Source: Larus michahellis
Lineage: Eukaryota; Chordata; Aves; Charadriiformes; Laridae
Direction of reading: 5' to 3'
Length of the DNA: 64,000 nt
NCBI RefSeq assembly: GCF_964199755.1
Contig: NC_133897.1
Location: 138,390,125 to 138,454,124 of the forward strand
Shown: positions 50,501 through 60,537 of the stretch, in pieces
How positions within the stretch are numbered: the stretch's first letter is position 1
Layout of the letters: each line of letters begins with the position of its first letter
Program-made: the position numbers and the translations under genes
The notes under the pieces: generated by a model
Database searches by the model: none
Told to the model about the DNA's origin: nothing
Seen by the model: the letters and a program-made list of their open reading frames with translations, nothing else

Positions 50501-53500
50501 TCTGACAATGTCACTCACTTGAAAAAAAAATATTTTCCAGGAATGGTGTGAACATCATGGAGTTACCTGGGTGTTCCACCTGTCCTACAGACCCCAAAGT
50601 AATGGCACGGTCAAGATGTGGAATGGCCTACTAAAATGAGCTCTAGGGTAAAGTTTATATGTAGGAAAATGGGATAAAGCCTTACCTTAAGCTGCCTGAT
50701 GCTTAAATAACTGGCAGACACCCCCTGGATGCCCGGTAGAACAAGCTCATTCTCCTGCTCTCCAACCCATAAAACATCTAAAATCCCCATTGTCAGCCTG
50801 TCATTTTTCTCAGGGTGATACTGTTCTTATTAACTACCTTCTGATGGTTAAAATATCTGTCACTTTCGTAACTTCCTGAGAAAAGGGCATACAGGAAACT
50901 GTTCCTAAAAGGGGACTCCCTTTAACTTTCACTGAGGCTTGGATAATTCTCAAGACTGAGGAACTTTTTACTGCTTCAGTTAACAAACTATACTTGAACG
51001 GATTCTTTGGCCTGAACAAACCTGGAGCGTGCCCAAGGAATCATCACTTTACCTTCATGGAAACCTCAGCTGTAAAGAGATGATCACAGCACCCACTGTA
51101 TTGTACCCTCTCCCTCTATATTTCAAGACTGGGATGATAATCGTGTCATTCAGTTCACGAACATAATTTCTCACATGGGTAATGAATCAAACTGCTGGTA
51201 TTGTTTACACCACCCTCAATCTACAGCTGCTAATTCCGGGCGGGTAGCTGAACCTGCTCCTGAAACATCTTGGTACCAACTTAAGTTGGCATACTCACTC
51301 CCCAACACTCCAGATTATCAAACTCAACCTTTTAAGGCACATTCTTATGATAAGACCCTATGGTGCACTGCCATGCCCAACACAGAAATTTGTCCTGGGT
51401 GGGGAAAACAAGCAATTGTGATTATAGTCTGCTCTACAATAGAACACAAACTTGGTTTCAGCTGATATGCTATAATCAAACCAGAATTTGTAGTGAATCT
51501 AAGTTAAGCACCACATGGATCTGTAAAAACAAATCAGTGATTACGGATGTTTTTAATATTTTGCTACCCTGGAATCTCATATGGACTGTCAATTGGACAT
51601 TTTGTCAAAGATACTATAATCTCACTCGTCCTAATTCTACATTCTACAGAGTAATGGTTGGTTAAGAACTAAAAACAATTGGACCATCTGTAATTGAAAT
51701 TACACATCTGGCTGTATATACACCAACCGTTTTCACACAATTTGAATAAGCCACCCTTGCCTGCTTACATTTGATCATCCTGACAATGAAAAACAGGCTC
51801 ATCAATGGTGTGAAGAATGTTTCCCTAGAAATTTTTTGGTTCCAAATCAGTGGCCCACCATTCCAGCATCTGTATGGTTTTGGCTCTGTGGCACAAATGC
51901 CTATAAAAGTCTGGCACAACAATAGATGGGTATTTGTACTAGATCGTGTCTTGTCCCCTATCCATTTCAATAAAAAATATTTTTTAGTTCTACCTTTTTA
52001 CACAACCGTTACCCTGTACACAAGAAGTGTGTTTGTGATCAATCCCTTGGTGCAAAGAATGATGAAATTCCATCATTTTATGTGTGCATTGTTTCCAAGT
52101 TTAAGTATTGATGATTTGGAGAGAGCTATTGTAAATATTTCTGCTATGCTTGAAATTGTCCAAAACGCTACTGCAGATGCTTTCAAAAATGTTTGCAATC
52201 AGAAATTAGTTCGTTTTCACAATTAGCAATTCAAAATCATTGGGCCTTAGATTATCTTTTACCATCACAAGGAGGTATATGTATACTGTTAAATACCACT
52301 TGCTGTTTTTATGCCAATGAATCTAAATAAACTGAATATGATATAAACATAATTCAATGACAAGTTCCTACTTTTGACCAAGTAGCTCAAGAGCAACTCT
52401 TGTCAGAAGGTCTACCTGCTGACTGTTTTTTGCTACAGTCCTGGCTACCTGACTTTGGAACATAGGCCTGTCACATTTTGTTAATATTAACTCTTATTAT
52501 AGCTGTTGGAATTATGTTATTTTGTGCTGTATCTTACTATAGATCTCTACGCACATCAATTGCTAATATCAACGTTTTATACTCCCTTTCCTCCCTTCAC
52601 ATGAACGGCCCTTGGATAACACGTCCCGTTGCTGCCGTGGAGTCCTTTTTATGAACCAGTTACTAAGCTGTAGGCTGTGAGCAAGAGGTGACAGTACCAC
52701 CCCCATTGGCATCCTTCCCTGTTCATGGTGGTGTCAAGAGGTGGGGTGTAACTTATACCCCCTGCTCCTGACCCCTGCCAATATGGTTAGCACAACTAAA
52801 GCCATTTGACAAAGCAGACAGCCATTCTCTGTGACTGAGCTGGTCACGTATCAGTCCCCTCTCCCCTCCTCCTCATTGCCCTGAACATTATGCGCACAAG
52901 CAGACTTCTGCTCCCCCTCCCTATCAGCCTCAAGGTCTGTTAAAATAATAAAGCTTTAACTACAACTTAGTGCTGTCATTATTCTGCCAAAGATCCCCAA
53001 AAGAAACTGTCTGTCCCTGCAGTGTTGGGTGACAGTCATATGGCAGGCAAATACACTTCTATAAAATACAGGAATTTGACCACACTGCTCCTAACTCCAC
53101 ACAGAGACCTTATAACAGACATAAGACTAATGAGATTGCTTTTCGGTACCAGGCTGAACTATACCTATAAATGATTGTGGGCTTGAGAATTAAATCCAAA
53201 ATCAAACTGAGGACACTAAATGAAGAACAAGAAATTTAGAAAGCTTTCCATTTCCTTTGAGAATTCAATTATTGAAAACAAACATGACTGACCTGAGGCA
53301 AGGACTTGTCCCCACACGCGTGCATTTTCAGTTTCATTAATGCCACTTTTGCAGCTGTCTCACTGTTTTTCGCTCCTTTACGTTTTTTGCTTTTTGCTTC
53401 CTCATTCTTTTTAGAATCTGTGAACAATATTATTCCTGTTAGTGTTATGAATCAGACTGTCTCCTGAACACATCTTTGAATTAATCTATTTGGCCTCATT

Positions 53501-56500
53501 ATATCTCCAAGGTTTCCATCCCTTTCATGTCCTCCTGAGGCCACAATATCAGGTACCCCTATTCAAGAATATCTGGAATTGTTACAGTTCTAACTGAACT
53601 CCTTTACACTGAAAAGTAGATGAAAATACTATCACGAGGTAAACACAGTTTGCAAAAGCCAAATAGATACAAATTCCTAAGTTTCTACACCTGTGGCCAT
53701 CACAGCATTCATATAGTAACAGTTTCAGCTCTTCCTTTCTATGTGTACGTTCTACTGTCCGATTAGGCAGTGCTGTTCATTCTCTTTCCTGACCTAGAGC
53801 TTGTTTAAAAGCTGCAAAACATGACATTGTAGACTCACATTTTTTTTCCGTCTTGGTTGTGTAGGTATAATCCCAACAGACAGGCATGTGCACCCAATAA
53901 CATACAACTGCATTATGTGCACATGAATTAATATGCAAATAATGATGCCTAGGTACAATTCATTACATTATAGTACTTGTAGAATGAGAACAGGACAATA
54001 ATTCTGAAATACATCTGAGCCCTATTTAATCTTTAAAGCTTCTCTTTAGAGACATATGCCACTGTTGTCTCAGTCTAGATGAACGATACTATGTGCTGAC
54101 ATGTGAGTTCAGGGCTGTTTAGACAAAGGACTCCCATTCTTTCTTCTCATTTGGTCAAACCTGAACCCTCAGAAAAGGTCACAAGCTCAAACAGCTTTCT
54201 GAAGAAAACTGTAGAATATATATCCCACTGTACTTGCCTACAATATGTTTAACTAGTTGTTGGGTGGCAGCCATTCGAGGTTTTGGTGTGTCCAGTTTCT
54301 CACATTCATGATCTGACTGATGCCGGTGTCTGTAAACAACAGTGTAAAACTTTTATTACCTTTTCCATACACTAATGAATGAATATTGATGTTTAAACAT
54401 TCTGTTTCACTCACCTTAGACAAAAATGTTTTTCACAATAGGGACATAAAACTGGCAAAAGCTCCTTTCCGTTGCAGTCCTTGTATGAGCATGGGTAAGA
54501 CCTGTGCTGATCTGGTTTCACAGAATTGTTTCTTATATTCACCTAGACATTAGTACAAAATATTTTGTGTAAATAAACAGATATTACAGATAGAAGTCAC
54601 CACCCCAGCTTTCCAGAAGAACTGGAAACTCTCCTACTTTTGTCCTGGTTAAGTTTTGCTCAGCGTTATAAAAAGAACCATCATCCTACTCAAACTCAAT
54701 TTACTTTGGACAGGCAGAAAAAGAGTAGATTCATTTTTTTAAGCTTGTCACATTCTCGGTTAAATAATTCATACTTATATACTGTGTGTACATATCTAAT
54801 CTGAAAATAAACAGTTAAGTTGCACAGAATTTTAATTTTAATTAGTCATATATTATCAGATTACCTCAGAACACCCATGAGCATCCCGGCTCCTGTGCTG
54901 AAGGCTTTGTGCAAGAGAAGAAAATACCACATTGTTATCAATATTTCAGGAACAGAAAATTGCATGTGAAAACACTTAAGTGTTTAAAGAGTGATCTGAC
55001 AAGTTTTATCATGAGAACACTTCAATGAAATAATGAATCTTCTCCAAAATCCGTTCTAATCTATGCATTTCACGTCTTGAATGGATTGATCATATTCTTT
55101 CTGAGTATGTAAAACATTTAGCTCTTGGAACTTATGCCCCAAGATAACAAACCTTTTCAAGAGAATAAAAACATTAGCATGCTTAATAATTTAGCTCAAA
55201 GCAACTGCAGTTTGTCTGTTTGAATGGATTTTGAATCACCTTCTACAACAGCAGAAATTCCTTGAAGGCTTCTAACATGTTAAAGTGAAATCTGCCCTCA
55301 GTTTATCTGAGCTTATCTCAACTGCCCTCTGTTAATCTGAAGTGCAAATCAAAGTGCAAGCCCTGATTTGAACCTTGGAAGAAACTTTTTTTTTTTTTTC
55401 CTCCAAGAAAAGATACCACCACCTCCCCCCAAAAAAAACCCAGTACAAAACAGGGTCTAAGACAGATGCCTTCCAAAATAATCTACCTGTACTCTAGAAA
55501 TACTCCCACTGATTTCAAAGCTCCACAACTGCTCATGAAAAAATGTGGCAAGTTCAATGAAACAACTATTTTTTAACTAAACATACCTGAATTGAATCAC
55601 AGAATGTTTTATACAACATTTAGGTCTACACAGCTGCCATACTGAGATCTTAGAGGAAAATCAACTTAATTTCCTTTTATAAGGTCACCCATCTAGTTGA
55701 CCTAGGGAAGCCGGCAGATGTGGTGTTTTGGGGGTTTTAGCAAAGCTTTTTATCTCTCACAGCACCCTTCTGGATAAAATGTCCAGCACACAGCTAGACA
55801 AGTCCATAATACGTTGGGTGAGCAATTGGCTGACAGGTCAGGCTCAAAGGTTTATAGTAAATGGGGTTACATCAGACTGGCAGTCAGTCACCAGTAGGGT
55901 TCCCCAGGGCTCGATTTTAGGGCCAGCACTCTTTGAAGTTTTTATAGATGATCTGGACGCAGGAACTGAATGTACATTAAGTAGCTTTGCTGACGATACT
56001 AAACTAGGAGGAGCTGTGGATTCCCTTGAGGGTAGAGAGGCCTTACAGAGAGATCTGGATAGGCAAGAGAGCTGGGCAATCACCAACCGTATGAAATTTA
56101 ACAAGAGCAAGTGACAGATTCTCCACCTGGGATGGGGTAATCCTGGTTATACATACAAACTGGGGGACGAGAGGCTGAAGAGCAGCCCTACAAAAAGAAA
56201 TCTGGGGGTTTGGGTTGATGGCAAGTTGAATATGAGTCAACAGTGTGCCCTGGCAGCCAAAAGGTCCAACCAAGTCCTGGAGTGCATCAAGCACAGCATA
56301 GCTAGCTGGTCGAGGGAGGTGACTGTCACACTCTACGCTGCACTGGTACGGCCCCACCTTAAGTCCCATGTGCAGTTTTGTGTGCCTCAATATAAGAAGG
56401 ACAACAAACTATTAGAGTGTGTCCAAAGGAGGGCAAACAAGATGGTGAAAGGTCTCCAGGGCAAGACTTACAAGGAGCGGCTGAGGTCACTTGGTTTGTT

Positions 56501-58105
56501 CAGCTTGAAATGAAGGCTGACGGGTGACCTCGTCACTTCCTCAAGTGAAGCAGCAGAGGAGGAGGTGCTGATCTCCTCTCTCAGGTGAGGTCACCAGCAA
56601 CAGGACACAGGGAAATGTAATGAAGCTGTCGGGGGAAGACCAGACTGGACATTAAAAAAAGGGCTGGTGGGTCACTGGAACAGGCTCCCCAGGGAAGTGG
56701 TCACAGCACCGAGCCTGTCAGAGTTCAAGGAGTGTGGGGATGATGCTCTTAGTCATATGGTTTAGTTTTAGGTAGTCCTGCAAGGAGCAGGGAGTTGGAC
56801 TCACTGATCCTTATGGGTCCCTTACAACTTGAGATATTCTATGACTCTATGAACTTACCAAAAGACACCTGAACAGCCATCACATACAAAGGGGAGAAAA
56901 TCTGAAACAGATTTGTTTTCAGTTAGACAACATTATTTTTGTTTTGCTAACAGTTTCTAGCTTAATTTTTACACAATTAACTTTTGCTTACCTATCATGG
57001 GTTAGGTAACTTTACAAGGACACTTAGAAATTGCATCTACCCACTACCCAGAAGTGGCTTTTATAACACAGTTACACTGTTGACTCCTCTAGTTAGTATT
57101 ACTGAAAAACATACAAGGAGGTAAATTATGTTTAGATACATTCCAAAAGTTGGAATTATGCTTTAAATTAATTCTTTTTCAGTAACAAACTTTGAAACTA
57201 GAACAGTTGGCTAGTCATCAAACTTACCGGTTATGCTAAAAATTGCATTTATTGTGAGACCACTCAGAATACTATTCACTGACTGCTGGAGCACTGGACA
57301 TTTTACATTTTTATTATATGGCTTGCCAACTGGAGAAGATGCTATCCCTTCCAAAAATCCAGCGTCCCCTCCATTTGACAGTCCTCACGATCCTGCTCCT
57401 TCCTCTCTATCCTTCATGTCATACGTACCGCCCTTGTGTATTTAAACTGCACATACTTCTTAAGTCTTTGCACACATCCCCCACCTACTGCATCAATTCC
57501 TACAGATAAAATCACTTCACTATCTGCTGAACTCAGCCACGCCACCAATGACAGCAAATGCCCACCTCCAGGCCATTACTCCATTTCTCCATCCTTCAGA
57601 TTTGGTCTTAATGGACCACCACGCAACTGGACTACACAGCTCAGGTCACGAAGATCTCAATTGCTTCATTTATAAGACCAAATGCTCCCATCAGAAAGCT
57701 TGCAGTACAAGCTGTTTTGCTGCCTCTTTCCGAAAGGTTTACATTTTCACGAACACGATTCCTGAGATCAGTGACGGCAAGCAAGGGTGAAGAATGGAGA
57801 AACAGGGTAACAACAGTCGGCAAAGCAGGGGATTCACCACCCGCTGACACAACCGAAACAACCGGCCCCGGCAGCGGACGGGCAGGGCTGCGGCAGCACG
57901 GGGACCGCCCCGAGGGGGCGACACCATCTCACGGCCTCCTCAGCACCGCCCCCGGCCCCCTCAGCACCGCCCCCGGCCCAGCGTCCACCCCGCGGGAGGC
58001 CGGACCCTGCCTCCGCGACTCTCGTGGGGACCCGCCGCGCTCTCCCTTACCGAGCTGGCGGCAATCCGCCACCCCGCAGTGCTGCCCCAGCTCCAGCTCC
58101 GCCAT
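44369..58105 (-). CDS. ZFAND1: AN1-type zinc finger protein 1, complete coding region in 8 exons
   Basis: Cytosolic stress-response factor: known work on the family shows it recruits the 26S proteasome and p97 to arsenite-induced stress granules for clearance. Coding exons (minus): 58105-58051, 56901-56859, 54904-54865, 54542-54415, 54329-54238, 53417-53293, 44846-44691 and 44539-44369. They join in frame to 269 codons plus stop (human 268). The first AN1 finger is complete at Cys10, Cys15, Cys25, Cys28, Cys33, His36, His42, Cys44. The second is complete at Cys64, Cys69, Cys79, Cys82, Cys87, His90, His96, Cys98. A lysine-rich linker (about 119-138) leads to a ubiquitin-like C-terminal domain (about 160-265) with [10 protein letters not shown] and [11 protein letters not shown]. 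Intron 5 has a GC donor. Introns 2 and 6 carry a CR1 and a retrovirus. Start chosen on the conserved [10 protein letters not shown]. Confidence 0.97.
44691..44846 (-). CDS. ZFAND1: ZFAND1 coding exon 7
   Basis: 156 bases in phase 0 encoding [20 protein letters not shown] through [20 protein letters not shown], the first half of the ubiquitin-like domain. Confidence 0.95.
46210..46540 (-). mobile_element. Old, diverged CR1 fragment in ZFAND1 intron 6
   Basis: ATCATAGAACCAGAAAGGTC and GGAAGGACCTCTGG at the low end mark a degraded CR1 tail, with weaker similarity up to about 46.5 kb. The upper limit is approximate. Confidence 0.6.
46525..46556 (+). repeat. 16-bp tandem duplication
   Basis: TATATAGTGATGAGAG occurs twice in a row (46525-46540 and 46541-46556), probably a local replication slip at the edge of an old CR1 copy. 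Confidence 0.9.
47662..48410 (+). repeat. 5' LTR of the ERV (749 bp)
   Basis: Starts TGTGACTGGTACCCCC and ends GTCAGGTAACA, with an AATAAAGC polyadenylation signal near 48319. It contains about 450 bases, after the CCTATCAGCCTCAAG segment, that the 3' LTR lacks. A primer-binding-site-like TGG begins about eight bases after its end. Confidence 0.82.
48411..50299 (+). pseudogene. ERV internal region, gag/pol remnants not resolved
   Basis: Sequence between the 5' LTR and the integrase relic. The reading frames are heavily broken and I could not assign matrix, capsid, protease or reverse transcriptase segments with confidence. Its short length implies deletions. Confidence 0.55.
50300..50640 (+). 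pseudogene. Retroviral integrase relic
   Basis: Translated in pieces, the stretch shows the integrase core order: a WQID segment with the first catalytic Asp, then GPLP and RWRYILTG, later an SDN segment with the second catalytic Asp, and a PQSNG segment before the C-terminal part. In-frame stops interrupt it, one right after GPLP. The third acidic catalytic residue, expected soon after PQSNG, appears replaced. Non-functional. Confidence 0.8.
51100..52330 (+). pseudogene. Retroviral envelope relic
   Basis: Several overlapping open pieces (51175-51465, 51360-51665) have many Asn-X-Ser/Thr and Cys residues as in a surface subunit. Further on, at about 52230-52330, a transmembrane-subunit segment carries a CX6CC-type motif, and a hydrophobic run follows near 52480. 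Frames are broken by multiple stops and shifts. The CX6CC motif points to a gamma-type envelope class. This is a dead fossil copy. Confidence 0.75.
52747..53034 (+). repeat. 3' LTR of the ERV (288 bp, shortened)
   Basis: Starts TGTAACTTATACCCCC just after a polypurine tract (AAGAGGTGGGG) and ends GTTGGGTGACA. It matches both ends of the 5' LTR but skips the central 450 bases. Confidence 0.85.
53293..53417 (-). CDS. ZFAND1: ZFAND1 coding exon 6
   Basis: 125 bases encoding the lysine-rich linker [18 protein letters not shown] and [20 protein letters not shown]. The linker is more basic than the human TGETASKRWKGAKN stretch. Confidence 0.94.
54238..54329 (-). CDS. ZFAND1: ZFAND1 coding exon 5 (GC donor)
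   Basis: 92 bases with the end of the second AN1 finger ([10 protein letters not shown]) and [20 protein letters not shown]. The only donor that keeps frame with exon 6 is TAG|GCAAGT at 54238/54237, a GC-AG intron. Confidence 0.92.
54415..54542 (-). CDS. ZFAND1: ZFAND1 coding exon 4
   Basis: 128 bases encoding [20 protein letters not shown] and [16 protein letters not shown], the core of the second AN1 finger. Confidence 0.95.
54865..54904 (-). CDS. ZFAND1: ZFAND1 coding exon 3
   Basis: A 40-base micro-exon encoding [13 protein letters not shown], the last zinc ligands of the first AN1 finger. Acceptor CACAAAG follows a pyrimidine tract; donor GAG|GTAATC. Confidence 0.93.
55689..56852 (+). 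mobile_element. CR1 retrotransposon, 5'-truncated, abutting ZFAND1 exon 2
   Basis: About 1.16 kb in forward orientation. A 128-codon frame at 55728-56114 encodes the reverse-transcriptase palm with [19 protein letters not shown] and the catalytic FADD box in [12 protein letters not shown] second frame at 56226-56513 encodes the thumb and C-terminal region ([21 protein letters not shown]). The 3' UTR ends with GAGATATTCTATGACTCTAT at about 56852, six bases from the exon 2 border. Frames are interrupted, so the copy is inactive. Confidence 0.95.
56859..56901 (-). CDS. ZFAND1: ZFAND1 coding exon 2
   Basis: 43 bases encoding [14 protein letters not shown] with Cys25 and Cys28. The donor GTAAGT (56858-56853) is followed directly by the 3' tail of a CR1 element. 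Confidence 0.95.
57938..57979 (+). repeat. Tandem 21-bp duplication carrying GC boxes
   Basis: CCTCAGCACCGCCCCCGGCCC occurs twice without a gap (57938-57958, 57959-57979). Each copy has a CCGCCCC Sp1-type box. It lies in ZFAND1 intron 1, about 70 bases past the exon 1 donor. Confidence 0.92.
58051..58105 (-). CDS. ZFAND1: ZFAND1 coding exon 1
   Basis: 55 coding bases encoding [18 protein letters not shown] and one base of the next codon. Strong donor CTCG|GTAAGG. The ATG lies in AAATGGCGG, next to a TTTCCCGCGC E2F-like sequence on the plus strand. Confidence 0.96.
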
Positions 58106-59166
58106 TTCCCGCGCGTCCCAAAGGGCTGGGGGGAAGGGAGCAGAGAAGCAGAAGGCGCACGGCGCGCAAGGGCTGTCGGGACACTGGAGGAGGCCGCGGG
58201 GCGGGGCCTGCTCTGCGGCCGTGCCGGCTGTCCCCGCCCCGGGGAGCGGCTGGGGGCGGTGGCGGTTGGGCGCTGAGGCGGGGCCGGTGGCGCCCCGCTG
58301 CCCGTAGGGGTGGTCTGGGACCGTCGGCTCGGAGCTGCTGGGTCGCCGACAGGGCCGGCTGCCTCGGCGGGCTCTGGGGAACCTGCGCTGACGAGCCCGC
58401 GTCGGCGTGAGCGGCGCGTCCGGCTTCAGGCTGGGGCTGTGCGTGGGTCAGGCAGCTGTCTTGGAGGGCAAAAAGTATTTTTTGTGGCTTATTTTTGTCG
58501 TTAGCCGTGTCAGCCCTCCCAACAAGGGCCCGTTCCGAGAGGGAGCGCAGCTCTCCGAGATGCTTCTTGTAATGTATTAGTGCCGCTGCGCCTTCCTTCG
58601 CCGTGCACCCGCGCTTTTAAAAGCCACGTTTCTTAAGAATTTCATGTTTACTTTTTCAGTCCTGGCCCGCGCGCGCTCCTGTGCCCGGGCGTTAAGGGCC
58701 CTGATGAACGGCTGGCTCCGCGTCTTGTCCCCTGTCCCCGCACACCGTGGTCAGCGGGAGCCGTTCCGCCCGTGTCACCTGTTGTGCCCCGGCCAGCGCT
58801 GTGACCTCCCGCAGCGCACCTCCCTGCGGCGCGGGGCTGACAGAAAACGGGGGGAAGCGCAGACTGGCCAGCCGGCCCCGCCTCGGCCGCCCCCCGAACC
58901 CGCTTCCACCTCCCGGCGCCTGCGGAAGCAGGGCGGGCGGGCACGCCTGAGGCCCGCCGAGGGCACCGGCGGTTCGGCCTCCCCGGGGCCGCCCCTGGGC
59001 GGGCAGCCCGGTGCCAGGCCCGCCCCACCCCGCCGCCAGGTGCGGGGCCGCCGCCCGCGGGCCTAGGCAGAGCCGTCGCAGCCTGTGCCGGGTGGGGTGG
59101 CTCCTGCGGGCCGGGCCGGGCCGGCCAGACCCTTCTGTCGGCGGGTGCCGAGCCGAGGCCGCCGCC

Positions 59167-59362
59167 ATGAGCAAGATTTCCAAGTTCTTCAAGGGGGGCG
59201 GCTCGGCCGCCTCCAAGGGCCGCGGGGGACCCTCGCCGCAGGAGGCGCTGGCCCGACTGCGGGAGACGGAGGAGATGCTGAGCAAGAAGCAGGAATACCT
59301 GGAGACCAGGATCGAGCGGGAGCTGGCGGCAGCCCGGCAGCATGGCACCAAGAACAAGCGAG
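59167..59362 (+). CDS. CHMP4C: Charged multivesicular body protein 4C, first exon (partial gene)
   Basis: ESCRT-III subunit of the Snf7 family that polymerises on membranes in endosomal sorting and cytokinetic abscission; CHMP4C is the paralogue tied to the Aurora B abscission checkpoint. The exon encodes 65 residues plus one base: MSKISKFFKGGGSAASKGRG, then PSPQEALARLRETEEMLSKK, and up to HGTKNKR. These form the membrane-binding N-terminus and helix 1 of the Snf7 core. The break after NKR at a GTGAGC donor (59363) matches the CHMP4 exon border. ATG context GCCGCCATGAG is near-ideal. The FFKGGGS start and the position beside ZFAND1 favour CHMP4C over CHMP4B. Later exons lie beyond the window. 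Confidence 0.93.
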
Positions 59363-60465
59363 GTGAGCCCTCGCCAGGCCCGGCCCCGGCGGCTTGGGGG
59401 CTTGCGAGGCTTTAAATACCGGGGTTCAAACCTTTCCTGGTGGTCTGGGCGCTAATAAGGATAGGGGGGACTTGGGGTATGCGGTGTGTTTCGGGGTTCG
59501 GCTGTGGACTCCCAGCAAGCGTCACCACGGTGTTTGCACGCTGGGACACGACGGCGGCTTTGCGTCTTTGGCATCTGTTAGTGTTTAATGCCTCATGGTT
59601 TCATTATGATGGGCTGATAACAAGGTGCTTTATTCTTAACTGATTTAATGTCAGTGGTTCCCTGCGCGATACTTTTGTTCGTGCCGTGCACTACAGTTGA
59701 AGTTGGATAAATGGTGCTGCAAAGTACTGTTCATTGTGCGTTGGGGATCGCAGCCTGCGTGTTGCTTGTTGGTTGTGCAGATAGCAGAGGAGCTGACGAA
59801 CGTGAGGATCTCCTGTATATTCATGGAAGAATTCACATTATCCCAGCTGTAAGGTTGGAGAATATACTGCTCGCAACTGAGGAGCAAAGTGATTCAGTAA
59901 TTTGCCTCAAATCACATAGGAAGTATGTGCTATCACTAAAAAAACAGATCATAATTCAGAGCATTAGTGACTACGGGTCTGGGCTGCTGTTGGCTGCAAA
60001 GGGGAGGGTACTAAGGGATAATAAGATCTGGATCCTGCTTATACTGATGTCATCTCTGGGAAGCAAGTGACGGTAGCTAATGTCTTGGGGATGTACAGGC
60101 CTTTGAGGAACAAGTTAATTACTTCCTTGAGTCACCTGTTTGTCTATTACAGGCTTTATTTTTCTTTAAAAACTTCAAAACAGACGCAAAACATTTCAAA
60201 TTAAAGATTTGTGGCATAACAAGAAAGTAGGTCCTTCATCTGCTCTTTATATTTCTGGATAACTTAAAAAGTTAATGCCATGTAACTTAGAAATTGTGAG
60301 GAGTTGTGGTTTGAAGGTGTTTTGGTTAGCCCTTTAATCTATATTTGTAACACTTTAGCATTTAATAATCATTAGCAAAAAGCATTTATTTAGAAAGGAT
60401 TTAAAGGCATTGGCTGAGATGGGACAGATTGAACTCGGAGGGAGTAAAGCTGGTGCCACTCTGCG

Positions 60466-60537
60466 GCATGGGAGCTGTTGGGGTTGTCCCAGTCCCAAAC
60501 TGCATGGGAGCTGTTGGGGTTGTCCCAGTCCCAAACT
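60466..60537 (+). repeat. 36-bp tandem duplication
   Basis: Two identical, adjacent 36-base units (60466-60501 and 60502-60537) starting GCATGGGAGCTGTTGGGG and ending CAGTCCCAAACT. The identity implies a recent duplication or a short minisatellite allele. Confidence 0.95.

Larger units (their letters stand above)
47662..53034 (+). mobile_element. Decayed endogenous retrovirus, antisense inside ZFAND1 intron 6
   Basis: Two related LTRs bracket about 4.3 kb of internal sequence that holds integrase and envelope relics in plus orientation, opposite to ZFAND1. A full retroviral interior is usually 7 kb or more, so much of gag, protease and reverse transcriptase is deleted or unrecognisable. Every coding relic is interrupted by stops and frameshifts, so the copy is inactive. 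The two LTRs have diverged visibly from each other, which indicates an old insertion. The antisense direction avoids imposing its polyadenylation signals on the host gene. Clear target-site duplications were not found. Confidence 0.88.
57840..59420. promoter_or_regulatory. Bidirectional CpG-island promoter, ZFAND1 / CHMP4C
   Basis: CpG-dense, strongly GC-rich stretch covering the first exons of both genes, which are transcribed away from each other; the start codons at 58105 (minus) and 59167 (plus) are 1.06 kb apart. Many GC boxes are present, among them the tandem pair at 57938-57979. No TATA box near either start. Long open frames on both strands here come from GC bias and are not genes. 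Separate core promoters within the island are likely, since the middle (58440-58640) is less GC-rich. Confidence 0.8.

Noticed and set aside
57717-58410. 196- and 128-codon plus-strand frames over ZFAND1 exon 1
   Set aside because: Same GC effect; they run antisense to a secure exon and have low-complexity Pro/Arg/Gly content.
58648-59343. 231- and 221-codon minus-strand frames across CHMP4C exon 1
   Set aside because: Shadows of a very GC-rich CpG island; stop codons are rare there in all frames, and no motif is seen.
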